Source: Silvibacterium dinghuense
GTDB taxonomy: Bacteria > Acidobacteriota > Terriglobia > Terriglobales > Acidobacteriaceae
Length of the DNA: 64,000 nt
Assembly: GCF_004123295.1 (NCBI RefSeq)
Contig: NZ_SDMK01000004.1
Location: 62,001-126,000, forward strand
Reading direction: 5' to 3'
Under the pieces are notes generated by a model. It was not told the origin of the DNA, ran no database searches, and saw only the letters and a program-made list of their open reading frames with translations. A program made the position numbers and the translations under genes. Below, piece after piece: positions 16,436-25,099 of this stretch. Numbering within the stretch: position 1 is the stretch's first letter; each line of letters begins with the position of its first letter.

Positions 16436-18154
16436 CTATTGAGGTCTTTGCGTTGAGTTAGACGAAGCCGCAGAGGAGCCGGCTGCCTCGGGAACGCCGG
16501 ATGCAGGCGCTGGTACCGCCGTGGGTACCGCTCCGTCAGCCGGAGCTCCGACAGCCGGAGCATGGCCAGCCGGAACATGAACCGCGTCTGGAGCCACATC
16601 CGGCACCGCATTTCCGGCCGGTGCGGCCTCCTGCAGTTTCTTCACCGCTGGCGATGGCTTGGGTCGCGGAGCTGCTACGACCGGAGGCCCCTTCAAAGCC
16701 GTTGCCCCGGTCACAATGCCATGAGTCCGCTTCCAGCGATCGTAACCTGCATTCAGGTTCTCCATCAGCAGGTTCGCCACCAGCAATGCGCCAGGCGGCG
16801 TGGGATGGATCAGGTCTGCCGTCATCAATCGTGGCTGCGCCTCGTACCAGCGCCCGACCGTTCCCTCGCCGCCCATCGCATCGTAGGTATCGAAGAATGC
16901 GCACCCATCCTCCGCGGCAACCTTCTTCTGGATCGCTACAATCTGCGGAATCTCGGCCTGCGTGACGATCTCACCTCCCTGGCGGTCGCCACGATCCATC
17001 GGGGACATGATGAGGATCGGAACACCCGGCGCAGCCGCGCGGATGTTCGCAATCGCCATGGTCAATTCCTTCTCCAGCGTGGAAACCAGGCCGCTGAACT
17101 GGCTCTCGTTGGTCCCATAGTTGATCACCACCAGCTGAGGCCGTGCGGCGCGAAGGCTTTCCGTCAGCAGCTTCGGCTCAAAGGTGCGCGACAGAATCGT
17201 CGTCGTCGCGCCGTTCAGCCCCAGCGAGTCGTAGAGCACGCCGCTATGGTTGGTGCGGAAATCCACGCCAAACTGCTTCACCGTTCCACTCGTCACCCTC
17301 AGCGATACCTTGGTCGCGCCCTCCGGTAAAACAACCTGCTTCGTTGCGACAGCCTCTTCCGGAGCATCTGTACTAACCGTCTCGAGCGTGGCGTCGCCCG
17401 CACCGACCGAGAAGCTGCCTCCGCCCGGATACGTCAGATAGTGAACGATCACCGATGCCTGCGGTGCTCCGGTAAGCGTGTACGTCGTGTGCGCACCGGA
17501 AGAACCGGCAAAGACCGCTCCACCCAGCCCATAGCTCCCCTGCTTATATCGGCCGACCCCGGTGGCGTCTTTCTGCGACGACAACCAGCCGCTGTCGGAT
17601 ATCTCCACATGGCGATGGCCGTACCAGGCCCAGGGCTTCGCCGTCAGGTTAAAGCCATACCCCGCATCGCCGAATCGCTCCTGCAACTGCTCCCGCACGT
17701 CGCCTGTAATCAGGTCTGCGGTAGTCGGCGAGTCCCCATAGTGCACAACTGTCACGACTTCCTCGGCACCGGTTTCTACTGCGACAGTTTCGGTAGTGCC
17801 CTTCTCAACCGTGCTCTTCTCTGCTGCGCTCTTCTTCTGTTCCAGCTGCCATAACGCGGCAAAGAACGGGTCCAGCACCAGGTAATCGTCCACCATCACC
17901 GCGCTGATGGCTTCCGGCTGACCCGGCGCACGGCCGGTGGACTGGCGCGCCTCCGCCTGGGGCGGCACCAGCGGCTTCGGCCGCTGCGGCATGTGGTATT
18001 CCCATGCCTGCAGGAAGGTGGAAGGGTTCCATCCCTTGGAGTGGTCGCCATACCAGTGCGCTCCCGCAAGGATGCCCACTGCAACCGCAATCGTCCCTGC
18101 GGCCTTCCACGGAAAACCATGACCGGACTGCGACGTGGGATCAGAATTTGCCAT
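16436..18154 (-). CDS. Membrane-anchored SGNH-family protein of the O-acylation operon (first of pair)
   Basis: This is a 572-residue protein. ATG 18154 (MANSDPTSQS) lies 14 bp inside the MBOAT gene end; a longer upstream reading is possible. A single membrane helix at about residues 18-33 (AAGTIAVAVGILAGAHW) anchors it facing the periplasm. The SGNH core has VVHYGDSPTTADLITGDVR (GDS at 140-142), ERFGDAGYGF, VINYGTNESQFSG and DLIHPTPPG, giving the Ser, Gly, Asn and Asp/His blocks. The last 85 or so residues are Pro-Ala-Val-rich, a flexible tail that could reach through the periplasm. The gene follows the MBOAT gene and precedes its paralogue by 4 bp. A role in moving acyl groups to a surface polymer is inferred from family and context. 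Confidence 0.82.
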   Translation of the reverse strand: MANSDPTSQSGHGFPWKAAGTIAVAVGILAGAHWYGDHSKGWNPSTFLQAWEYHMPQRPKPLVPPQAEARQSTGRAPGQPEAISAVMVDDYLVLDPFFAALWQLEQKKSAAEKSTVEKGTTETVAVETGAEEVVTVVHYGDSPTTADLITGDVREQLQERFGDAGYGFNLTAKPWAWYGHRHVEISDSGWLSSQKDATGVGRYKQGSYGLGGAVFAGSSGAHTTYTLTGAPQASVIVHYLTYPGGGSFSVGAGDATLETVSTDAPEEAVATKQVVLPEGATKVSLRVTSGTVKQFGVDFRTNHSGVLYDSLGLNGATTTILSRTFEPKLLTESLRAARPQLVVINYGTNESQFSGLVSTLEKELTMAIANIRAAAPGVPILIMSPMDRGDRQGGEIVTQAEIPQIVAIQKKVAAEDGCAFFDTYDAMGGEGTVGRWYEAQPRLMTADLIHPTPPGALLVANLLMENLNAGYDRWKRTHGIVTGATALKGPPVVAAPRPKPSPAVKKLQEAAPAGNAVPDVAPDAVHVPAGHAPAVGAPADGAVPTAVPAPASGVPEAAGSSAASSNSTQRPQ

Positions 18155-19520
18155 ACACGAACCCCGCGGAGCCTTGCCCGGCCAGAAACTCAATTGCGAT
18201 CACGATCCCTGCCAATGCCACACCCTGAGCCCAGAAAGGCATCGCATCCGCCAGCTTCGCGGAGCGGTCAAACCAATCCTGCGGAATGCAGTGCGCCAGC
18301 ACGGCAAACACCAGGACACCGGCGACAGGAAGGGTCACATTCTCCATGCCCCAGGTATGCGAACCGATCTGCTTCAAAACGACAATCGCCCCGGGAAGAT
18401 CGGCAGCGCGGAAGAAGATCCAGGAAAAGCACACGAAGTGGAAGGTCAGAAGAGCCCCGGCAATCCGTCCCGGCAGCGACCCCACCCGTTTCGCTCCACG
18501 CTTCTTCCGCCACACGCTCCACAGGTAGAAAAGCCACAACCCCGTTCCATGAATGGCACCCCAGATCAGAAAGTTCCAGGTGATGCCATGCCAGAGTCCA
18601 CCCAGGAGAAACGTGACCATGAAGGCATAGGCATAGGTAACAGAGGGAAACAGCCGGCTCTTCGGCAGGGACTCGAACAGGTAATCCGTCAGCCAGGAAG
18701 AAAAACTGATGTGCCAGCGTTTCCAGAAGTCCTGCAGGTTCACGGAAAGGTAAGGAGTGCGGAAGTTCTCCGGGATGGACAGGCCGAGCAGCATGGCCAC
18801 GCCCATGGCGATATCGGTGTAGCCCGAGAAATCGAAGAAGAGCTGTAGAGCATAGCCATACACCGCCAGCAGGTTCTCGAACCCGCTGTAGAGCGCCGGC
18901 GTATCGAAGACTCGGTTCACAAAGTTGTTCGCCAGATAATCGGCGACCAATAACTTTTTGACCAGTCCGGTCGCAATCAACAAAAACGCCGTTGCGGCCG
19001 CCGGCTGCGTGAGCCGGAACGGCTCCCGCAGCTGCTTCAGCAGCTTGTGCATGCGGGGGATCGGACCGGCCACGATGACCGGAAAAAACATCGCTCCAGC
19101 CCAATATCGAAGTAAATTTGCTTCCGCCTTTCCTTCGCCGCGGTACAAATCGATGGTGTAGCTAAGTGCCTGAAAACAATAAAACGACAGGCTGAGGTGG
19201 AAGAGCCACCCCCACCGGAAATGCGGTGCCAGGGGTATCAGCTTCTGTCCCAGAAGGAGGCCGATATTGAGTAAAAGCGATAAAATGACAAGAATGCGCC
19301 GGGTTGTCTGGCTGCCTGTGCGGGTCAGCCCGAGTCCAACGGCCCAGTCGATGGACGCAGCAACGGGCACCAGCAGATAGACGGGGCCAAATTTTGCCAG
19401 AAAGGCGAGGTTGGCCAGCAACAACAACACGATCTGGAAGCTGCGATGTCTCGCCAGCAACCAGTACAGCCCACAAATAACAAGAAAGAAGACGAAGAAA
19501 ACCGAAGAGCTCAGGGACAT
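18141..19520 (-). CDS. MBOAT-family membrane O-acyltransferase (AlgI/DltB/PatA-like)
   Basis: This is a 459-residue protein with about ten hydrophobic segments. ATG 19520 (MSLSSSVFF) is chosen because MBOAT proteins of this group start with this kind of segment; a start at 19586 would add a polar N-terminus. Diagnostic blocks are SFYCFQALSYTIDLYRGE, FFPVIVAGPIPR, LQLFFDFSGYTDIAMG, NLQDFWKRWHISFSSWLTDY and GGLWHGITWNFLIWGAIHG, which holds the conserved catalytic His311. Homologues pass acetyl or D-alanyl groups across the membrane to alginate, peptidoglycan or teichoic acid. It is the first gene of a six-gene unit with two SGNH proteins, a carrier protein, a KASIII homologue and an LprI homologue. 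The polymer acceptor cannot be read from sequence. Confidence 0.9.
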   Translation of the reverse strand: MSLSSSVFFVFFLVICGLYWLLARHRSFQIVLLLLANLAFLAKFGPVYLLVPVAASIDWAVGLGLTRTGSQTTRRILVILSLLLNIGLLLGQKLIPLAPHFRWGWLFHLSLSFYCFQALSYTIDLYRGEGKAEANLLRYWAGAMFFPVIVAGPIPRMHKLLKQLREPFRLTQPAAATAFLLIATGLVKKLLVADYLANNFVNRVFDTPALYSGFENLLAVYGYALQLFFDFSGYTDIAMGVAMLLGLSIPENFRTPYLSVNLQDFWKRWHISFSSWLTDYLFESLPKSRLFPSVTYAYAFMVTFLLGGLWHGITWNFLIWGAIHGTGLWLFYLWSVWRKKRGAKRVGSLPGRIAGALLTFHFVCFSWIFFRAADLPGAIVVLKQIGSHTWGMENVTLPVAGVLVFAVLAHCIPQDWFDRSAKLADAMPFWAQGVALAGIVIAIEFLAGQGSAGFVYGKF

Positions 19521-19674
19521 ACAGCCACGCTTGTTCGAGAATACGTGCTCGACTTCAATTCGAGTAGCTCGGCAAGAGGGATACATCGTGGCGGGTAACT
19601 AATGCATCACACCCCCCAGCGTTTTATAAGGATCTCGTCTCGCAGGTATTCGATTGATTCGCACCAAAACCAGG
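19521..19674. promoter_or_regulatory. Divergent promoter region between the acylation operon and rlpA-like gene
   Basis: This 154-bp gap separates two divergently transcribed units and must hold the operon promoter and probably that of the RlpA-like gene. A TTATAA-like box lies near 19624-19629, but no convincing paired -35 was found, so no exact promoter is claimed. Confidence 0.35.
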
Positions 19675-20313
19675 ATGGGACTGGTTGACACCAATTCGCC
19701 CGCAGACCACAGTGCTTCGGCACTGCAGCCTTATCAGGAAGATTCGTCCTCCATGGCGCGCTTCCGTAACACTGTTTCCCGTCAGTATCGGCGTCTGCTC
19801 CAGCACCCCCGGCTTCTTATCGGGATGGGTGCGTTCGCGATCGCTGGCACTGGCTCAGCGGGCACGATGGCATACTACCTGCGCCCTGTCGAGCCGCTCC
19901 CCGCATCGATCTCCACGACGCAGTACATGCAGGCCACCGTGTCGGCCCAGCAGGCGCTCATGGCGCCGCCCAAAAGCACGCATAAGAGCTTCAACCCGCT
20001 CCGCGGACTGGCTTCCTGGTATGGCTCCGTGCTGCATGGGCACACCACGGCATCGGGCGAAGTCTTCGATGAATCCCAGATGACTGCCTGCCACAACAGC
20101 CTGCCATTCGGGACACGCGTGCGCGTAACCGATCTGAACTCCAATAAGTCCGTCGTTGTCCGTATCAACGACCGGGGTGTTCTCTCGAGCGGCCGCATCA
20201 TTGACCTCTCCTCTGCCGCAGCCGAGAAACTCGGCATCCTGCGAGCCGGCATTGCCAGGGTCAAGCTCGAAGTGCTCGGCACACCGGCACACCCGGACCC
20301 GGGCAAGAGCTAG
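19675..20313 (+). CDS. rlpA: RlpA-like double-psi beta-barrel protein (septal ring lytic transglycosylase family)
   Basis: This is a protein of about 212 residues with an N-terminal cytoplasmic or leader part, one hydrophobic segment (LLIGMGAFAIAGTG) and a C-terminal RlpA domain: GLASWYGSVLHGHTTASGEVFD, MTACHNSLPFGTRVRVTDLNSNKSVVVRINDRG and GRIIDLSSAAAEKLG. The Asp and His positions conserved in RlpA are in RINDRG and CHNSLP. There is no SPOR domain, unlike Pseudomonas RlpA, and no lipobox. Characterised RlpA cuts naked glycan strands during division. Starts at TTG 19654, ATG 19675 or ATG 19753 are all possible; none has a strong ribosome site. It is divergent from the putative O-acylation operon, so two cell-wall functions share one intergenic region. 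Confidence 0.8.
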   Translation: MGLVDTNSPADHSASALQPYQEDSSSMARFRNTVSRQYRRLLQHPRLLIGMGAFAIAGTGSAGTMAYYLRPVEPLPASISTTQYMQATVSAQQALMAPPKSTHKSFNPLRGLASWYGSVLHGHTTASGEVFDESQMTACHNSLPFGTRVRVTDLNSNKSVVVRINDRGVLSSGRIIDLSSAAAEKLGILRAGIARVKLEVLGTPAHPDPGKS

Positions 20314-20398
20314 CTATCCCGGCGGTTATCTCCGTCGGTAGCGATCTCCAGAGAAGCTGTGGGCTCCTGTTCGAAACCCACACCAGCCCCCCAAAAGA

Positions 20399-20441
20399 CA
20401 AGAGGGATTCCGCAGCTCAACCAGCCGCGGAATCCCTCTTG
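20399..20441. terminator. Bidirectional terminator between rlpA-like and efflux genes
   Basis: A perfect 15-bp stem with a 13-nt loop: CAAGAGGGATTCCGC pairs with GCGGAATCCCTCTTG. It lies between two convergent genes (stops at 20313 and 20488). The A/T-rich outer ends supply short T-runs in both directions. Confidence 0.85.
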
Positions 20442-20487
20442 CCCATAGTATGGATGCCTATTGCCCGGCCCGGCGCAGACCGCGGCT

Positions 20488-21927
20488 TCAGGGCCTGGCA
20501 ATCTTCGCAGGCTGCAACTGGGGCCAGCCTCCCGCCAGAGACTTATACAGGCTGACCGCCGCGCTGGCGCTGTTCAGATGGCTCGTTGCGTAAGCGTCCT
20601 CGGCCTCGAGCTCCTCCCGTTGCGCATCCAGGAGATCGAGCAGGCCCGTTGCGCCCTCTCGAAACCGGATATCCGCCAGGTCGGCTGCCCGCTTGCTGTC
20701 CGCAGCAGCCTGGCTGAGTTGCGCATCCTGCTCGCGGGAGCGCGCATAGCGCACCAGCGCGTTGTCCACATCCTCGAGAGCCAGCAGCACCGTTTGCTGA
20801 TACTGTGCGAGCTGGGCATCGCCATCGGCCTGGCTCGCCGCGATCCTGGCCTTCACCCTCCCGCGATCGAGAAATGACCAGTCAATATTCAGCGCGGCCA
20901 TGTTTACCGGGCTGAATCCGTCAAAAGGCGAGTCCGAATGATACTCGGCTATGCCTAAAAGACCGGCAAAGTTCAATCTCGGAAACAGATCTGCCGTCTG
21001 GATGCCGATCTCTTCCGTGGCGGCGTGGAGACGCTGCTCCGATGCGTTGATATCCGGGCGCCTGCGCACCAGCTCCGCCGGCGTGCCGGGATCGATCCCC
21101 TCCGGCAAGTCCGGCAGAGGCTTCTGCGCATCCAGCTCGGCGACAAGCGTATCCGGCGACTGGCCGCACAAAACTGCCAGCCGGTGCTCATCGAGAGCAA
21201 TGGCCGACAGGAGCGCGGGAATGCGCGAGTTCGTGCTTTCATACTGCGCGCGAGCCCTTGCGGTATCGAACTGCGTACCGCGCCCGGCAGAGTAAGTGGC
21301 CTCCACGAGCTTGACCGTCCGGCCTTCGTTCTCGGCATTCTGCCGAGCGACACGAAGCCGCTCCTGCTGCCCTCTCAGATCGATGTACGTTGCAGCAACC
21401 TCTCCGACGATCGCCACCTGCATCGCCGCCTGGTCGTTTGCGGTCGCAAGCAACTGCTGGTGCTGCGACTCGATATTGTGACGAACACGCCCGAAGAAAT
21501 CGAGCTCCCAACTCGCATTGAGCGTCGAATTCGAGTAGCGATAATTCCGTGGATAACCGAAGGCCTGACTGGCCGCGAGCTTCTCCCGGCCGACGTCCTC
21601 ACTTGCTGTGACCGTGGGATAGCGATCGAACTTGCTCAAGCGCCAGAGAGCATCCGCCGCATCGTAATGTGCGAGAGCAGACCGCAAATCATTGTTCGAG
21701 GTAAGAGCCCGCTCCACGAGCGTCGTCAGTTCGGGATCATGGAAGCTGTGCCAGAACTGTGGATCTGCAGCTTCCACCTGAGGCGATCCAGTCGTCGCAC
21801 GCGAAGTCCCGGGTGCGACGAACTGAGCCGGAAGAGCCATATCCGGTCGCTTGTAGTGCGGCCCGACGGAACAGGCAGCGCAGCACAAAGCTACGATCGT
21901 TGCGAGCAAGGCATTAGATATACGCAT
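20488..21927 (-). CDS. RND efflux outer membrane lipoprotein, NodT/OprM family
   Basis: This is a 479-residue outer membrane channel. ATG 21927 follows AGAAGG and gives a lipoprotein signal ending CCAACSVGPHYKRP, the usual start of OprM-like factors. The body has the two repeated alpha-helical hairpin halves of the TolC fold, with family phrases such as WELDFFGRVRHNIESQ, PDTLVAELDAQKPLPDLPEG and RRRPDINASEQRLHAATEEIG. It forms the exit duct for the pump encoded upstream. Its start overlaps the transporter gene end by 14 bp, making it the last gene of a three-gene operon. Confidence 0.92.
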   Translation of the reverse strand: MRISNALLATIVALCCAACSVGPHYKRPDMALPAQFVAPGTSRATTGSPQVEAADPQFWHSFHDPELTTLVERALTSNNDLRSALAHYDAADALWRLSKFDRYPTVTASEDVGREKLAASQAFGYPRNYRYSNSTLNASWELDFFGRVRHNIESQHQQLLATANDQAAMQVAIVGEVAATYIDLRGQQERLRVARQNAENEGRTVKLVEATYSAGRGTQFDTARARAQYESTNSRIPALLSAIALDEHRLAVLCGQSPDTLVAELDAQKPLPDLPEGIDPGTPAELVRRRPDINASEQRLHAATEEIGIQTADLFPRLNFAGLLGIAEYHSDSPFDGFSPVNMAALNIDWSFLDRGRVKARIAASQADGDAQLAQYQQTVLLALEDVDNALVRYARSREQDAQLSQAAADSKRAADLADIRFREGATGLLDLLDAQREELEAEDAYATSHLNSASAAVSLYKSLAGGWPQLQPAKIARP

Positions 21928-24900
21928 CGACCTTCTCTCCTTCCTCACGAAACTCTTCCTGAAGCGTCGCCCCGCTCAACTTGCGCAGAGCCACGTAAAA
22001 GACGGGTGTCAGGAAAAGGCCGAACAGCGTAACCCCGAGCATGCCGGAAAATACCGTAACGCCCGTTGCCTTTCGCACTTCGCTTCCCGCGCCGTGTCCG
22101 AGCAGCAGCGGTACGGAGCCGGCGATGAATGCGATCGAGGTCATGATGATGGGCCTCAGACGCAGACGGCAGGCTTCCAGAGCCGCCTCGATGGTGCTCT
22201 TCCCATGAAGCTCGAGCTCGCGCGCGAACTCGACGATCAGGATCGCGTTCTTGCAGGCAAGCCCCATCAGCACGACCAATCCGACCTGAACAAAGATGTT
22301 GTTATCCCCGCCCGAGAGCCAAACCCCGAACAAAGCCGCAAAGATACAGACCGGAACAATGAGGATGACAGCAAGCGGAAGCGTCCAGCTCTCATACAAA
22401 GAAGCCAGCACGAGAAACACAAGCAGAATGGCCAACGGAAAGACGACAGCCGCCGCATGGCTCTGGGTTGTCTGCTGATAACTGAGGTCGGTCCATTCCA
22501 GCACCATGCCTGGCGGAAGGACTTTCTTCGCGATCTCCGTAAGCTTGTCGACGACCTGTCCCGAGGAAAGAACGCGCGGGTCCGAATCCCCGATCACATC
22601 CGCCGCCGGATAGCCGTTGTAGCGCATGACGGGATCTGGCCCGTATGTCTGCTGCACCGTGGCCACTGAGCCGATCGGCACCATCTCTCCGTTTGCGTTG
22701 CGCACGCGGAGATTGGTGATGTCCTCGGGGCGCTGCCGGTACTGGCTGTCTGCCTGCACCATCACGCGGTAGACCCTGCCAAACGTATTGAAGTCGTTGA
22801 CATAGTCGGAGCCCAGATAGGTTTGCAGCGTGTCGAACACATCGGAGAGAGAGATCCCCTGCGCCTTCGCCTTCTCACGATCCACATTCACTTCAAGCTG
22901 TGGAATGTTCGACTGATAGGACGAGATGGGATACGTCATGCCGGGAGTCTGCGCTACCGTAGCCTGGAACGCAGACAGCGCATGCTGAAGAGCTCCATAG
23001 CCGAGGCCTGCACGATCCTCGATGTAAAGGGAATACCCGGAACCATTGCCAAGCCCCTGAATAGGCGGCGGCATCAGCGCAAACGTGATCGCTCCCGGAA
23101 TCTGTGAGTATTTCTTGTTGATCTCCGCAACGATCTGGGACGCGGACTCGTGGCGCTCATCGAAATCCTTGAGACGGATATAGGAAGTCGCAAGATTCGG
23201 TGTATTGGTCACCTGCAACGCGTTGTAGCCAGACATGGCCGGCAGCATCTCGACGCCATCGACCTCATGCGCCTTGCTCACCATCTCCCGCAGCACCGCA
23301 TCGGTACGCGCCAGCGAAGCGCCTTCCGGCAGCTTTGCGCCTCCGAAAAGATAGAGCTTGTCCTGTGTCGGGATGAAGCCGCCCGGCACGCGGTTGAAGA
23401 GCACAAAGATCGATCCCAGCAGGCAGGCATACGCAAGGAAGACGACACCGCGAACGCGGAAGCTGCGTCCTACTGTTCCCTGGTAAGCCTCGGAGCTGCG
23501 CTGGAAGAAGCGGTTGAAAGGACGGAAGAACCAGCCGAGAGCAAAGTCGATAGCCTTGGCCAGCCCGTCCTTCGGCGCGCCGCGCTCGCGCAGCAACTTC
23601 GCGGCAAGAGCCGGAGACAGCGTGAGCGAGTTAATTGCAGAGATCACAGTCGAGATAGCGATCGTCACAGCGAACTGCTTGTAGAACTGGCCGGTAATGC
23701 CCGTGAGGAACGTCATAGGCACGAAGACCGCGCACAGCACCAGAGCAATCGCGATGATCGGACCCGAAACTTCCTTCATCGCACGATGAGCAGCATCGCG
23801 AGGACTCAGGCCATGCTCGATGAATCGCTCCACGTTCTCGACGACCACGATCGCGTCATCGACCACGATGCCGATGGCAAGCACCAGGCCGAACAGGGTA
23901 AGCGTATTGATGGAGTAGCCCAACAGGTAGAGCCATGCAAATGAGCCGACAATCGATACAGGCACCGCGACCAGTGGGATGATCGAAGCCCGCCACGTTT
24001 GCAGAAACACGATGACGACGATGACGACCAGGATGACAGCTTCGACGAGCGTATGTTCAACAGCGTTGACCGATTCCCGCACGAAGACCGTCGGGTCCCA
24101 GACAATCCTGTAGCCCACACCCGCGGGAAACATCTTCGAGAGCTCCGCAAGCTTCGCGTAGACATCTTTTGCCACGCCGAGCGCATTGGCTCCCGGAGAA
24201 AGAAAGATGCCGATAAACGCCGCGTCGCCCGTGTCGATGTAGGTGTGCAGTGTGTAGTCGCTCGAACCCAGCGAGACCCGTGCGACATCCGAGAGATGGA
24301 CGATCTGACCATTCGGTCCGGACTTGAGAATAATGTTCGAGAACTCTTCCGGCGTTGTCAGACGTCCGCGAACATTGATAGAGGTCAGAAAATCAGGCTT
24401 GTTCGGTGAGGGCTCCGCACCGAGCTGTCCAGCGGAGACCTGGACATTCTGTTCCCGGATCGCATTCACCACATCGTCTGCGGTCATCCCGCGTGAAGCC
24501 AGGCGATTCGGATCGAGCCACACGCGCATGGCATAATCGCCTGCGCCAAGCATCTGCACATCGCCGATGCCGGTCAAACGCGATAACTCGTCCTTGACGT
24601 GAATGACTCCATAGTTGCGGAGATAGAGCGAATCCGCCTTCCCGTCCTTCGAGACGAGAGCCACATACATAAGAGGAGTCGGCGATTGCTTTTGCGTCGT
24701 TACGCCGAACTGCCGCACCTCATCCGGAAGACGCGACAAAGCCTGGCTGACCCGGTTCTGCACGCGCACAGCAGCCGTATCCGGATCGACACCCGGGCGG
24801 AAGGTCACGATCACCTGAAGACTGCCGTCCGAACCGGAAACAGACTTCATGTACATGATGCCCTCGACGCCGTTGATGGCTTCTTCGAGAGGTTCTGCGA

Positions 24901-25087
24901 CAGTTTCAGCGATCGCTTTCGGGTTCGCGCCAGGATAGTTCGTGTGAACAACCACACTCGGAGGAACGACTTCGGGATATTCGCCCGAAGGAAGAATGGG
25001 AATCGCGATCAGTCCAAGACAAAAAATGATGATGGACAGAACGATGGCAAAAATAGGACGGTCGATGAAGAATTTCGAGAAATCCAT
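21914..25087 (-). CDS. RND multidrug efflux inner membrane transporter, HAE1 (AcrB/MexB-like) family
   Basis: This is a 1,057-residue transporter, the normal length. It begins MDFSKFFIDRPIFAIVLSII and has twelve expected membrane helices with two large periplasmic loops. The proton-relay motif GIVVDDAIVVVENVER in helix 4 contains the paired Asp residues. Typical AcrB phrases include YPGANPKAIAETVAEPLEE, RVQNRVSQALSRLP and GLACKNAILIVEFARE. It takes amphipathic drugs or solvents from the periplasm and hands them to the outer membrane channel. It lies 12 bp after the adaptor gene and overlaps the channel gene. Substrate range cannot be predicted. Confidence 0.95.
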   Translation of the reverse strand: MDFSKFFIDRPIFAIVLSIIIFCLGLIAIPILPSGEYPEVVPPSVVVHTNYPGANPKAIAETVAEPLEEAINGVEGIMYMKSVSGSDGSLQVIVTFRPGVDPDTAAVRVQNRVSQALSRLPDEVRQFGVTTQKQSPTPLMYVALVSKDGKADSLYLRNYGVIHVKDELSRLTGIGDVQMLGAGDYAMRVWLDPNRLASRGMTADDVVNAIREQNVQVSAGQLGAEPSPNKPDFLTSINVRGRLTTPEEFSNIILKSGPNGQIVHLSDVARVSLGSSDYTLHTYIDTGDAAFIGIFLSPGANALGVAKDVYAKLAELSKMFPAGVGYRIVWDPTVFVRESVNAVEHTLVEAVILVVIVVIVFLQTWRASIIPLVAVPVSIVGSFAWLYLLGYSINTLTLFGLVLAIGIVVDDAIVVVENVERFIEHGLSPRDAAHRAMKEVSGPIIAIALVLCAVFVPMTFLTGITGQFYKQFAVTIAISTVISAINSLTLSPALAAKLLRERGAPKDGLAKAIDFALGWFFRPFNRFFQRSSEAYQGTVGRSFRVRGVVFLAYACLLGSIFVLFNRVPGGFIPTQDKLYLFGGAKLPEGASLARTDAVLREMVSKAHEVDGVEMLPAMSGYNALQVTNTPNLATSYIRLKDFDERHESASQIVAEINKKYSQIPGAITFALMPPPIQGLGNGSGYSLYIEDRAGLGYGALQHALSAFQATVAQTPGMTYPISSYQSNIPQLEVNVDREKAKAQGISLSDVFDTLQTYLGSDYVNDFNTFGRVYRVMVQADSQYRQRPEDITNLRVRNANGEMVPIGSVATVQQTYGPDPVMRYNGYPAADVIGDSDPRVLSSGQVVDKLTEIAKKVLPPGMVLEWTDLSYQQTTQSHAAAVVFPLAILLVFLVLASLYESWTLPLAVILIVPVCIFAALFGVWLSGGDNNIFVQVGLVVLMGLACKNAILIVEFARELELHGKSTIEAALEACRLRLRPIIMTSIAFIAGSVPLLLGHGAGSEVRKATGVTVFSGMLGVTLFGLFLTPVFYVALRKLSGATLQEEFREEGEKVDAYI

Positions 25088-25099
25088 GCCGTGCTCTCC

